Shown here: positions 46,844 to 58,118 of the stretch, piece by piece
Numbering within the stretch: position 1 is the stretch's first letter
How the letters are laid out: each line of letters starts with the position of its first letter
Assembly: GCF_002865645.1 (NCBI RefSeq)
Contig: NW_020194512.1
Span: 4,009,183-4,073,182 of the forward strand
DNA: 64,000 nucleotides
Direction: 5' to 3'
Source of the DNA: Hyaloscypha bicolor E
Lineage: Eukaryota > Ascomycota > Leotiomycetes > Helotiales > Hyaloscyphaceae
Made by a program: the position numbers and the translations under genes
The notes under the pieces: generated by a model
The model's input: the letters and a program-made list of their open reading frames with translations, nothing else
The model's database searches: none
What the model was told of the DNA's origin: nothing

Positions 46844-48960
46844 TTGGATTATATACTCAAAATATCTTCTTCGCATAAGCTAGACTCTTCCTCTCTAGCT
46901 TCTGCTTTTATAGATCTAGAACTAGAAGCCCCTTCCAGCCGAAAATTGAGGGCCCCGGTCTGGAAGTATATATATAATCCTACTGAGAAGGAGAACCAAG
47001 CCCACTTCTATTATATCTATTATAATAAGAAAATAAGAAAGCTATATTATACTTCTCTTTTAGAGAATATAAAGAAGTATATATAAGATATTTATAAGAT
47101 CCCTGTTAAGATAGCTATTAGTAAGAACTAAGTAATAATTAATTTATAATTAAGGCAATATTACTACTAAGCTACCGGAACGAGCGAGTAAGAGAAGCTT
47201 AATACTGAGATCCTGGAAGCTTATCTTAATATCTCGGTTATTCTTAAAGCTCTAATTACTCTTATTATTATACGGAATCTGTTCTATACTCTTATTAAAT
47301 AGCTAGAGTTCTATATACTTTGCTAAGTACTTAATCGAGCTATTAAAAACAAGATTATAACTTCGTATTCAGGAATTGCTAGCTTAGTTAAAGACGCTTG
47401 GAAAAGGCACCAGAATACCGTATAATAAGTAGTTTAGGCTATACTCTTACTTATTTATATCTCTCTAGATATCTGGACCTCTCTAAATCAATTACTTTTA
47501 CTTGTAATCTATAGCTATTTTACTATATATAATAGAAAGTAATAAAAGGCTCTTCTCACTTTAAAGTAGGTCTCTAGCTATAGCTTAGAAGCTCAAATAT
47601 TAATTCTTTAGCTAGTTCTTTAAGATTATGGTATTACTTATAAGCTTGGAGCTATTATATATAATAATGCCTCGATAAATAATATTCTTTATTAATTAGT
47701 TTAAAAGAAGCTAAAAGATAAGCTAAGCTTAAATTAGAAGGCAGATTACTAGTATATTCGCTATCTGGGCTATATTATTAATCTAGTTATATAAGCCTTC
47801 TTATTTACAAATTAGGTTAGCTTAAAGAATCTTGATTTATATAATAAGCAGGAGCGGTATACTAAAGTCTTTAATATAATAGAGGTAATAAAGGCCTAGT
47901 TTAGGCTAATAGAACCCTTTAGCCAAGTATATAATATTATAGTTTATATTTATAGGTTAGCTAGAAGAATAGAGAAGTTTTGTATACTTGCGAAAAGGCT
48001 AATTCTAATAGATAATTATATGAGATAAAATAGCTAGTATAAGATGCTTTATATACTACTTAACTTAAGGCCGGTAGTAGAAAGATATTATTAAAACTAT
48101 AAAAAGAAGCTTAAGAAGGATATCTTAACTTTTAAAGATTAGAAAAAGCTTTATATAATTAAGGACTTCCTTATACCCTTTATACGAGCTACTTTTATAG
48201 CTAAGGGCTCAACTTCCCTTAATTCTACCCTTTTTATAATAGATATCTTAATTAAATACCTCTAATAAGAGAATATAAGTTATTCTTTTCTTTTATATAA
48301 TCTTATATAACTATACTAATTCTAATAGGCTAAATATTAGAAGAGTAAGGATCCAGAGGAGAGAGACTTCCTTTATTAAATCGAGGCAGTATATAAGGTT
48401 CTGGATAATTATTATATAAGAACTAATATATTTCTAGTTTATACTACTATATTAATCTTAAATTCTTATAATTATACGAGATATATTAAGATATATTAGC
48501 TAAAGAAATAGTTAAAGCCAGTTTTAGCTAAAATTAAAAAGCTCTGGGAGAAATATCGGGAAAGGCCTATTATTATACCTATACTACTAGCTTTTCGGTA
48601 TAAAGGCTCGTTTTATAAGATACTAGAACTAGATATATATAATTATATTACCTTATCTTTTAGAGCAGAAGCTTGTTCTATAAGTTAAGACGAGTTTGAG
48701 GACTATAATTTACTAGAATTATATAATTCTAGTAAATAGAGGGCCCTTATATAGTAATATTAGGATATATAGAGGTAATACTGGCCAAGGCTCTCTCTTA
48801 TAGCTATTAATATCCTCTTTATTTCACTAATAAGTAATAAGCCAGAGAGAGTATTTTCAGGAGGATATTATATAGTAAGCTGGGATAGGGTATAAATAGA
48901 AGCAGAGATAATTAAGATATAAGAGTACTTAAAGTACTAGAAAAGAAGTAAAATTCTAAA
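46844..48960 (+). pseudogene. hAT transposase remnant (BED finger to hAT dimerisation domain)
   Basis: The N-terminal open part (46844-47086, 80 residues) has the BED-finger outline 'APVWKYIYNPTEKENQ', but the expected Cys-x2-Cys reads Tyr-x2-Tyr (47012-47023) and the first of the usual His pair reads Tyr (codon at 47078). All three are single G to A or C to T changes. The C-terminal hAT motif is clear near 48830: 'NKPERVFSGGYYIVSWDRV', with a TAG behind it and then 'IEAEIIKI'. The middle is broken by many TAG/TAA codons. Confidence 0.85.
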
Positions 48961-49964
48961 TACTTTTCTTGAGACTAAGGGAGTAATCTGAGAAAGAAGG
49001 GAGATTCTATACTTTTTATATAATATTTTAGGGCCAGATTAGAATCTTTTCTCTTAGTTTTTAGGTACTATATAAAAGTAATTGTAATTATAAGTAAAAT
49101 TAAAAGAGGATAAATATTAAGAGCTTAATATAGTCTATTAAATATTATATAAAAGCCAGGCAATTATATAATATAAAGAGAGTAAGTAGCCCTATCTAGA
49201 ATCTATAAACTTACTAGCCAGAATAAGCTCTAGGCTTTAAAACCCGTCTACTTTATATAATTTTAGGAGATTTAGGCTTTTCTCTAGAACCTCTCTCTCC
49301 TCTATTATTATTAATATCTTATATAATATATTGGGTCGTATAATTATAACGAATATAATTACTATATATTCTATACTATTCTCTATCAGGAATTCTTAAA
49401 TACTTTATAAATATACCTTAATTTTTACTACAAGTAGTATAAGAAGTCTGGGTATTAACTTTACTACTATATTACTTAGTATAGATTATATGAACTTAGG
49501 AGAAGTAACTTATACTTACTGGATTAAGATTACATTAATAACCTCAGGAAGAAGTGGGGTATTAAAGGTACCAGAAGTATAGGGACCCTTAATTGTAATA
49601 TCTGAGGGTTCTGGATTATTAATATTAAAGGTATGTTTTTGCTAAGGGCTACTATTAATAACTAAGGGCTAGAGCTCATTCCCTTCTATATAAAGGAAGT
49701 ACTGAGCCTCAGTATTATTGGAGGGGTCTATACAAGTCCAGATAACGAGATCTTGTTGAGCTTGGGCTGCTATTGTATATATATATATATGAAGTAGTAT
49801 ATATGAAGTATTGTATGTGAGGTGTGTATATGGAGTGTGTGAGGAGAGAGAGAGAGTATGTGTATATGTAAGGAAGTTGGAGGGAGGGCTAAGAGCTAAG
49901 AGCCTATTATATAGATATCTAGGGCTAAAAATGACTTAAATAGGAGCCTGAATAATTCAGATTA

Positions 49965-50220
49965 AGCTGTGAATCAAGCTATGAATTATATAGTTATTTG
50001 GTATAGTTCAGACGATACGGGGAAAATAATTGGCTAGAGCCTTAGAAATAGGGCTATAAAGCTGTGAATCATATAGTTATTTACTATAGTTCAGATAATG
50101 GAATTAAAATAATTAGCTAGGGTATTAGAATTAGTTATATTAAGCTGTGAATCATATAATTATTTAGTAAATCAGATGGTGGGGTCAAAATAATTAGGTA
50201 GGGCCTTAGAAATAGGGCAA
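49965..50220 (+). repeat. three degenerate subterminal repeats of the hAT element
   Basis: Units starting AGCTGTGAATCA at about 49965, 50060 and 50143, each followed by TATAGTTATTTACTATAGTT-like and AAAATAATTAGCTAGGG-like blocks, with spacing of 95 and 83 bases. Probably transposase-binding or structural sequence. Confidence 0.7.
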
Positions 50221-50442
50221 ATACTGACTAAGTATCGATAGAACTATCGATACTATCGATACCTTACGATTCTGGCATCGATTCCTATCGATACCGGAAT
50301 TTAAGGAATTTTTGCCGAGCCTGGACACCAGAACCGAGAAAATGTCTGCCATTGCATTCTCGTCCATAAACTACTCTAGTATCATTGGTTCTGCTACTCT
50401 AAGGTACGACAATTGAGTCATGAAAACGGAAACGACGGCGAC

Positions 50443-53256
50443 CTAGAAAAAATCGCCCTCGCCCTCGCCCTCGCCCTCACCCTCACCCTCGCCCCAGATA
50501 TCCCCGTGAATTTCCGTCATATGCCCATAGCACTCCCCTGACAACTTAAAGGTCTCCATACAGAACCAACAAATGTGAGCGCTACACCGTGTGCACTCCA
50601 TATGATTACACCCCTCGGTCTTCTCAATTCCCATTTTGCAGTTTGGACAGTCTCTCACGCCGTGTTCTTCCTTATACTGTCGAAAGGCTCTGTTATCCTC
50701 TGAATCCATTTCCGTCCATTCCTCACAATTCATTCCCTCATGACTGATGACATTGCATGTTGTGCATATTGGGGTCAGGCATGTCGCGCAGTAGAATGTC
50801 TCGCCGGTTGTGGTTGGACGGTAGATCTGGGCACAATCCGGTGTTGGGCAATATTGGAACTCTTCGGGTCGAGTGCGGATATGGGAGTCAAAACAAGTCC
50901 GAAGGAGAGATTCGAAGGACGGTGAGGACAACATTGACTCCAGATCAGCAATACTGAAAACCTGTTTGCATGCACCTTCTGAGCCAATGCACCGCAGAGG
51001 GATTTCGGCATCAGTTGCTGAAGAGGCTTGGTTGGCGAAGCATTCCCTGCAGTAGATATGCCCACATGTTGTGTGGACTGGCTCTACTGCTTCTGTCCAG
51101 CAGATAACACAGCTGTCAGTAGTTTGGGACGACATCTCGGGTCCTTCGCCCAACGGAATGTCAGTGAGAAGCGCTCGAGCTTGGCGCAAGTCGTCCTTAG
51201 AACCAGTGATTGTGATAGTACTTGAATGAAAACCCACTTTAAGTCTCACAGATTCTCCGAACGTTGACTTCAGCCTTTCCATTCCACCTTGCATTACTTG
51301 CTTGAGCAGGAGTGGTGTCAGAACAATGGTGTGCTCCTGCTCGTGCAGTGCTTCAACCTTCTCAACCAACGCTTGTTGAACTTCCTTCCGGGCATCAACA
51401 GACCCGCCGTACATGATTAACTGAGATTTGCAGGTATCTCTGAGGATGTACATTTGATGTGTGGTTCCGAGTGCCGCAAGGTCAACAAGTGCAGCAGATT
51501 TGAGGAAATAGATGTCCCACAGTGGCTCTTCGCCCTTCATGACCAGAACTCCTGCTAATAGCTTCTCTAGTCGGACCTTGGCCCCTGGAACGTTCTTCAA
51601 GTTCTCCCAGTAAAGACGCGCTGTTGTGAAAGATTTCGAAGGATCTTCTTGGTAGATCTTTAATTGAACATGACCACTTCGCCAGAAATCTTTTGCAAGC
51701 TGGTCCAACTCCACTTTCAGTGCTCTGGTGATAAGAGTTGGGATATTGTACTTGACAGAGACAATGTGGTTGGCGAAGATTTTCGTACTAGCCAAAGCTT
51801 TGACGCTTGTGTTGTGCAGGTCTCTGACAGCTTGGGCAGCGGAGTCTCTGTCCAAGAATGCGGCGGTTGCTTTGACCTTGCCGCTTCCCGACACCAAGTG
51901 ATACTGAAACGAGTCCAGCTCTCCTTTGGTCTCCAACAAGCCTCGAACCCTTTGTGCCGCTTCTGCATCCGAGTACTTGTAAGTTGGGTCACCCAGGGTG
52001 ATCTTATCAGGGCTAACGTTCCCAAATAACTTCCACCGGATATCCCTCAGAGTTGTTTGTCCAGCTAAGTTGCCAAGGCAAAGTGTGCAAGATGTCTTTT
52101 CCCCATCAGCATACGTAAACTCTTGGTAATTGACACTTGGGATGCGGTCGAGAATTTTGATTTCTCCCAATATACCAATGGCGCGCGTGGCATTTGTTTC
52201 TTCGCTATAGGTAAGCCAGGCAAGCCGAGAAGGTTGATACCAGGTGCAAGTGACAGTGCTGAGCTGTACCCGCTTCTCCGTCGTGTCACTTTCTGTAGTA
52301 CTAGTCGTTTCTTTGATGGAAATCCTCCTTGGCCCAGCTAGTTGCTCCCACCGTCGGACAACAACTCTCGCAAAAGACTGATCCTCAACCCGGACTTCGG
52401 CAATCGACCCATATGTTCCAGAAGGTTTGAACGTGACAGCGGATTCATCGATCTCCTGACCCAAGTCTAACAATATTTTGCTGACGGTACTTGGCTTCAC
52501 GTCGGCTGCGAGACCCGTGATTTCGATGCTCGAGAAATCCGACGCAAGTTTGATATTTGATACTTCCGCTCCGGCTCCGTAGTCGACTATGGCGCCGTTT
52601 ATTTCGCGAGAACAGGCATTGGCTGTTGGTAGATTCGGGATGGATTTAGTTATCACCTAGAAATATTAGTACAAGTGTCAAAGCATCTGGTTCGTCTAGG
52701 TACTCACCTCTTGCTGTTGATTGTCCTCCTTTCCTCCTGGAATGCCATCCACGGCGCCTAACTTCTCATGAAGGAAATTGCATTCCTTTCCATTTTGGCA
52801 GCAACCTCTGGCAAAGAAGATGCAAGGAAACCGGCTGCGGGTTCTTTCCTCTCCAGTGGCTTGAGCATGCCATGAAGGAGTATCGCCTTGCAGAGTGTTC
52901 GTTTGGCTGATGGTTTTGGTGGATAGTACTCTCACTTCCGTTTCTACATCATTAGTTGGAGAGTATGTAGTGGTGGTCAAGATCTGATGGAAAGGAAGTC
53001 CACTATGTGGCCGAATATCGTGGGAATTCTTGCAGGTGGTCCCATATCTACACTTTCCCTGGGTAAAGAACCAACATGGTGTCTTCGATGGGACCGAACT
53101 ATTCATCGTGGATACTTGTGGACTGTTTTGACTCACGTTCTGACGAGATTCGGAGTTTGGCAGAATAGTATAATCGGGCGGTGCATAGATGTGGGAGTTT
53201 CTGCATGACGTTCCGTAGAAGCACTTCCCCTCTGCGAAGAATCGGCATGGAGCCAT
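50443..53256 (-). CDS. RBR-type E3 ubiquitin ligase with three CCCH zinc fingers
   Basis: Exon 1 is 53256-52708 and exon 2 is 52656-50443; the 51-nt intron (GTGAGT...TTTCTAG) is in phase, giving 920 residues. Three CCCH fingers (C-x7-C-x5-C-x3-H) are at 4-22, 61-79 and 145-163, typical of RNA binding. The middle (about 190-680) is not recognised but shows KH-like alternation ('VRLKVGFHSSTITITGSKDD'). The C-terminus is a complete RING1-IBR-RING2: 'CVICW...CGHIYCRECF' from Cys699, 'CPTPDC...CATC...CTTC', then 'CPNCKMGIEKTEGCNHMEC', with Cys866 the likely catalytic cysteine. It ends in a (Gly-Glu)n tail encoded by a slippage-prone hexamer. The start was taken at the ATG just before the first finger. 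Ubiquitin transfer linked to RNA binding is inferred. Confidence 0.9.
50450..50492 (+). repeat. hexanucleotide repeat encoding the Gly-Glu tail
   Basis: CGCCCT/CACCCT units in the last codons of the RBR gene (minus strand: GGCGAGGGCGAGGG and so on). Copy number is likely to vary between strains. Confidence 0.85.
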
Positions 53257-53608
53257 GACGAGATCGTTTTTCTTCAAAACATTGCAAAAGTGGATAGTCG
53301 TGATAGAAGCTCGAGGCGGGGTGGTCGGTGTTGAATGCAGCGCGAATTTTCGGAAGGAGAACGAAAAGAAATATTCAAGCATGGACTGGAACACTCCGCC
53401 AAACAAATTTAGAACCGCGGTGACTAAATTTGCCTTAATTCTTTAAGCGTACAAATTCAAGTTCTTCAAATTTCAGTAAAATTGATTCAAATCCTAAATA
53501 TTCTATAATCATATCCGTGCATCATGAAGGTTAGTACTAGTTACTAAATTCTGCTATTTAAAACAATTCAATTTGTGAAATGATCTATTGCGCGAACGGC
53601 TTTGGATC
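53257..53608. other. upstream region of the RBR gene; no gene
   Basis: The frame of exon 1 stays open to 53406 (a further ATG-less N-terminal extension is possible), but this part reads as 5' untranslated sequence. 53440-53600 is moderately AT-rich. Confidence 0.5.
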
Positions 53609-53929
53609 TGTTGAACTAGCTAAAGCAATATAGTTAGGGTCACGTGCTTGCAATATAAACCAAGTAAAACGTACTGAATTGACTGCTGTTCTACAGTGAT
53701 AAGTAGCCCGTATATATAGCCCTGAACCCCCTAAGTCACATGCACTAAACCCCTAAACCAGAGAGCCTTATACTGAACCATTCAACCTCAGCTGAACCGA
53801 TTTAGCCTCACAGGGCATAATCTACTCAGTAATAAGCCTATGGCTTAAGCCCCATTAGTACACAGCCCCTAAGGCTCTGTTCCAGGGCTTACTAAGCCTA
53901 TTAGGGGCCTCAGGCCCCTAATTTCAACA
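53609..53929. mobile_element. 321-bp solo LTR with GGATC duplication
   Basis: Starts TGTTGAACTAGC and ends CCCTAATTTCAACA, so the ends are TGTTGAA and TTCAACA. A perfect 5-bp duplication GGATC is at 53604-53608 and 53930-53934. Inside, CTAAACCCCTAAACC and repeated GGGGCCTCAGGCCCC (an inverted repeat) are seen. CpA and TpG are abundant, so it has not been RIP-mutated. Confidence 0.9.
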
Positions 53930-53934
53930 GGATC

Positions 53935-55793
53935 GGCCATGGATCAGGCGCAGGTGACTCATCGTAAAATTTATTCAAATAAGATGCAACCTGCATGTGA
54001 ACAAAGTAATGAAATTTTGATGCGCGCGTTATCTAACTTCTCTATTGGCTAAGGCCGGTATCCTTCCACATTATTTTCACTTCGTACCAACGCGATCTAC
54101 AACTTCTAGTGAGGGATTACAGTGTACTTGTATCGAAGGGGTTACGGGGCAGGGTTCATTCAAGTGCTGGGTGCTCGAGTGGCAGCCCAGATCGCCTGTT
54201 GCAGCGGATCAGAGGAATTTCAAAAGTATTTTTTAGAAGAGAGCTTCATTCCCCATGTCCACAGTAAGAGAGCAATTGTTCATCCTATTAAGAAGCCCAA
54301 CCGTCGTGTCCTTAATCTTCTAGCTTCCAAAAATCAACCTGGCAGGACAGCCTCCCTTCGTTGTGACCGATATTTCCACTCACCATCCCTCCCTCCCCAC
54401 GGATAACTTCTGACAACGTGCTTCGCATTCATCTGATACTCCTTGGAGTTTCTGTCCGGTGTATTAGAAACTAGCTAACGAAGGGGGCCTTGCAACTTAC
54501 GCCGATTGTTCGTTGTCATAGGTAACCTTTCAGAATTCTACTGGAATGTCGTTGACTTCAGGCTGGCGCTAGTGAATATTGGAATCGCAATAAATCCAAA
54601 CCGATTTTGGGTCGTCGCTATTAAAGTCTGAGGGGCAATGGGTGAAATCCTGGTTGTAACTAAAGTGTCTGGAAAGCTACGATACGGCAAAGTCGTCAGC
54701 AACTTGTTGTGCCCTTTTACCTGGCAAGCCGGGGACATTGACAGTGATATAACGGATAGCGATACGAAGTTCCCCCGCCATCCGAGGTGAATTTCCATTG
54801 CCATGGTCTAAATTTGTGAGGAGCTGGGGGTGAAATGTATGGATGGACAAAAAAGCCACTGTACTGTAGGCGAGAGAATGGCTGATTCTGATTATGCTAA
54901 ATTCGGCAACAGCGAACAACAACCCCCGAGGGAAGGGACGCACACAAATACGGTAGCCCAGCCGACCCCACAGCAGCGGTTGCGTCCGTGTCAGCCCCCT
55001 GAATGCCACTCGCTAAATTATTTTGGCCCCTGGAGACGAGAACTCGTGCGATGCATATGCTAGCAGATCTGACTTATCCGAGTTCTCTCTCTTTTGATCA
55101 AAAATTTAAGCGATAGTAAGTGTTACAATGGGCGGTCCTAATATCACCAGATTTCCAGCCTCAAGAAGAATTCGTAACCTTCAGCCCACTTACAGAGTGT
55201 TCGTCACCAGCCGCCCAAGTCAATGAGGAAATCCACTCTGCGCTTCTGCTGTTATTCGATCGAGGGAACCCCTAGATGGTTCCCTTCTGGCCGGCGGACT
55301 TTGTTGAGTATGTCCGCATTGCGGGTTTCTCTTTAAGAGTCGGAGAAGAATTCATTTTAAGGTCTAAGGATCGAATTCGGCTTTCCCCTTTCTTCAGGAT
55401 CGCTTAAGCAAGCGAGCTCGAGCCGCTCTCGTGCTTCCAGAGCCCACACATTGGGGACAACAGAGGAACTTAAAGTTTAGAGTTATCATATATCTCAGAC
55501 TGCTCTTGCAGAAATCCCTTGGGGGTGAGAAAGTAATCCAGAAATAGGAGCGGCACGGCGAAAATCGGCATTTTCGCCCCTGATCTGTAATATCATATTG
55601 TGAGCTGAGGGTATATCCAATCAAGGCGTTGCATTTACACTCTCTAGTACATTATACAGCGCAACAGGCGGTAAGGGGTATCACAAGTAAAAAGAATTTG
55701 ATCTCTCTCCCAAATACAGCAGTAGAATCACCGATTCCAAAACACTTTTTGCCTTCCCCATGTTTTCTCCACCTCTCCCACGACGTGTTCAAA
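53935..55793. other. gene-poor spacer; one weak relic
   Basis: At about 55128-55407 a plus-strand frame reads 'SPDFQPQEEFVTFSPLTECS' and 'NEEIHSALLLLFDRG', then a TAG, then 'PADFVEYVRIAGFSLRVGEE', which looks like a decayed protein-coding piece of unknown family. Frames at 54045-54406 and 54538-55009 were not convincing. No RNA gene seen. Confidence 0.35.
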
Positions 55794-58118
55794 TTACCTC
55801 GTAAGGGCCCACAGCGTCTCCACATCGAGATAGCACGAGAGCTGGTCTGGCACATTGTCTCGCGCTGTATGCCGCGGAGACGGGAATCTGGGTTGAACCT
55901 TTGATTCGACAGACGGGGCAGCATTCGCGTTCTTGCTCCCCGTCAGCAGGAGGGCGCGGCCTACCACCTCGTAGTACTTGGAACCGTTCGCACACGTGCT
56001 GCCACTGGTGCCATCACATGTGGATTCTGCAGCGGGGGGCTCGGTGGATCGAATGACGGCGGCGACGTCGCAGTCCATGAATTGCACAATGATGTCACCC
56101 TTGCGGGAGTTGGGCGGGCCAATGCCGACAAGAGGGGGTTGGGGATCGGATGGGTGGAGGTTGCTTTTGCGACTTCTGGGTACGTAGGTGATGATGGAAG
56201 GTACAGGCAGCCTCACGCCCGGAATCTCGTGAAGTAAGGGCATGGTCCTTTCGGCTATGCTATCGGTATCGTTCTTCGAATCCTGCTGGAAAGGAAGCTT
56301 CTGTCCTGAGTTTAAGCCATGAACACGGGACCGAGGCCTAGTACTTCGGCGTGTAGGCTTGGAAATGCGGGACCCTTTGGGTCGTCGTTCTCTCCTATAA
56401 ATTGAATGCGCCTTATGCCCAGCTGAAGGAGGCCGATGGTCATTGTGGCATTTGCAGCAGATGTACGACGTCTTGTTGGGTATGTCGACGGCTTTCTCCA
56501 AGTCAATGTCAGTGAGCTCAGGAAAGCGAGAGAGGAGCGTTTCGGTAGCCGTTAACGGCTGACGCAAAGTTGTGGCAGGGCTAGATGAGACCGAACTATG
56601 CGGAGAAGCAGAGGACACAGGAGCGGGACTGGAGAGAATATCACTGAGCTGAGCTGTCCCTGCCTCCGCATCGCTCTCGAACTCAACCGCGTCCAATTCC
56701 GCTGACGGCCACGGGACCGCATGGGGATCATCAAATTCGCTCAGAAGATGATTATCGCCACTGTGATGCGGACTTTCAGGCTTCAGATATGCGCCTGGCA
56801 GGCCAAACGTTGATGTATCTATCGCAGGTATACTTGCACCAGCTGTGTCAGATGGAAGACTTGTAAGCGGTTCGGGAAGTGGGTCAACAAGCGGACGTTC
56901 GGTTTCAACAATCTTTCCTGCATAGACTCCTGTTGCCATGATCAACTGTGGTTGCATATGGAGGTGGCTTGTAGCCTGCAGACGACCATACTCAGCATCT
57001 GGTGAAATATTGTTGTTCCCTGACAGGCCTTGCAAACTCCTTTGGAGGATCTGACTGAAGCGCACCACATCTAGATCCCTTCTAGGCGACAGCAACTGCT
57101 GGGAACGCGTGCGGGAGCTGTGGAACGCAATGACATCCCTATAAACTTCGTATACCGTCTTGGAATAATCCACCACTAATTCGTCCTCTCCGCAGTCATT
57201 CGCGAGGCCGAGGAGCCCATAGACTTTGTCTCGTGGATCGGCGCATTCGGAGGCCTGACAAGCCTCAAGAAGGTTGATCAAGCGACATTCGTAGTATCTA
57301 TCGCTTCGTTGACGGTCGAAGAGGTAAGGCAGACTGCTCTTGATTCTGTCGTAGTGTTCATACCCCTGGAGCGCTCTGCTAAAGGCTGTCCATGTTGCCA
57401 CGTTGGGGCCGCAACTAACCATAAGCTCTTTTGCAAGCACAATCTCCTGGACCACCCACAGCCTTGACCAATATCCTCTCTCGCACAACGCGAAGAACGC
57501 ATTCAAGTTAGTTGTGTGGACTGGATTACTGATTTCGCAAGCGCCAGCCTGGATGTCTAGAGAAGCAGTGTTGCCGTCGACGATAAATTCGAAAGCAGCG
57601 TTGCTGTTTGCCGCCGGTAGTCCTAACCAGACGATGACCTTGCTGGCTTCTCTGTAGACCAGACCCATTTGCCGGACTTGATGGTTTCGCTCTATCTCGT
57701 TTGACTGATCTATGCACAAAGCATCAATCCAGAGAATGCGAGGTCGATCGGGATACCTCAAATGGTCTAGAGCCCACCATAGATTTATTCTCACGTCGAA
57801 TGGCTTGCCCCCTAAGCGGATCTCTCTGACGCCGTCTTCCGGGGATCCCCAAGTGTAAGATAGTGCTTCATAGTTGGTAATGGAGAGGAGGTACAAGGGA
57901 ACAAGACGGAGAGAGCATTCGATGTTGTATCTGTAACTGCCACGCTCAGACTGATACTTGGATTTCAGAACCAGAAGACGGATCTCTTTTGTGGGGTTGT
58001 GTAATGGACTGTACACGAACCCGGAGGCGTCAGATGGATTGTTTGTACAATCGTCAATTGTTAGCGCTTCATTGTCGGTCGCCCTCTGGGTTTTGCCAGG
58101 CCGCGAGAAGGTGAACAT
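55794..58118 (-). CDS. HET-domain protein with long C-terminal region
   Basis: Single open frame of 774 residues from ATG at 58118. The HET domain of the HET-6/tol type lies at about 80-240: 'YEALSYTWGSPED' (83-95), 'PRILWIDALCIDQSNEIERN' (126-145), 'VYREASKVIVWLG' and 'YWSRLWVVQEI'. After it comes 'ADPRDKVYGLLGLANDCGED', the usual continuation. From about 370 on the protein is Ser/Pro-rich and probably disordered, with one Cys/His cluster 'SYICCKCHNDH' that could bind a metal. Such proteins act in nonself recognition after hyphal fusion; function here is inferred from the family. No intron is needed. Confidence 0.88.
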   Translation of the reverse strand: MFTFSRPGKTQRATDNEALTIDDCTNNPSDASGFVYSPLHNPTKEIRLLVLKSKYQSERGSYRYNIECSLRLVPLYLLSITNYEALSYTWGSPEDGVREIRLGGKPFDVRINLWWALDHLRYPDRPRILWIDALCIDQSNEIERNHQVRQMGLVYREASKVIVWLGLPAANSNAAFEFIVDGNTASLDIQAGACEISNPVHTTNLNAFFALCERGYWSRLWVVQEIVLAKELMVSCGPNVATWTAFSRALQGYEHYDRIKSSLPYLFDRQRSDRYYECRLINLLEACQASECADPRDKVYGLLGLANDCGEDELVVDYSKTVYEVYRDVIAFHSSRTRSQQLLSPRRDLDVVRFSQILQRSLQGLSGNNNISPDAEYGRLQATSHLHMQPQLIMATGVYAGKIVETERPLVDPLPEPLTSLPSDTAGASIPAIDTSTFGLPGAYLKPESPHHSGDNHLLSEFDDPHAVPWPSAELDAVEFESDAEAGTAQLSDILSSPAPVSSASPHSSVSSSPATTLRQPLTATETLLSRFPELTDIDLEKAVDIPNKTSYICCKCHNDHRPPSAGHKAHSIYRRERRPKGSRISKPTRRSTRPRSRVHGLNSGQKLPFQQDSKNDTDSIAERTMPLLHEIPGVRLPVPSIITYVPRSRKSNLHPSDPQPPLVGIGPPNSRKGDIIVQFMDCDVAAVIRSTEPPAAESTCDGTSGSTCANGSKYYEVVGRALLLTGSKNANAAPSVESKVQPRFPSPRHTARDNVPDQLSCYLDVETLWALTR

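Larger units (their letters stand above)
46671..50323 (+). mobile_element. full-length hAT transposon (3,653 bp), RIP-inactivated
   Basis: Starts CAGGCTCGGCAAAAAT and ends ATTTTTGCCGAGCCTG. The flanks carry a perfect 8-bp duplication, GACACCAG, at 46663-46670 and 50324-50331. ATCGAT motifs cluster inside both ends (about four left, five right). The plus strand holds a broken transposase. The right part has a TA/GA microsatellite (about 49770-49860) and a threefold subterminal repeat. Same terminal sequences as the MITE at 23461-24025, of which it is the likely autonomous relative. Not functional because of many stops and lost zinc ligands. Confidence 0.93.

Noticed and set aside
46671..50323. 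Idea that 46671-50323 could be a retroelement like the other AT-rich blocks
   Set aside because: Terminal inverted repeats, 8-bp duplication, BED finger and C-terminal hAT motif all indicate a DNA transposon.
53257..53406. N-terminal 50-residue extension of the RBR protein
   Set aside because: Downstream ATG at 53256 starts right before the first finger; the extension is low in coding character and better read as 5' untranslated sequence.
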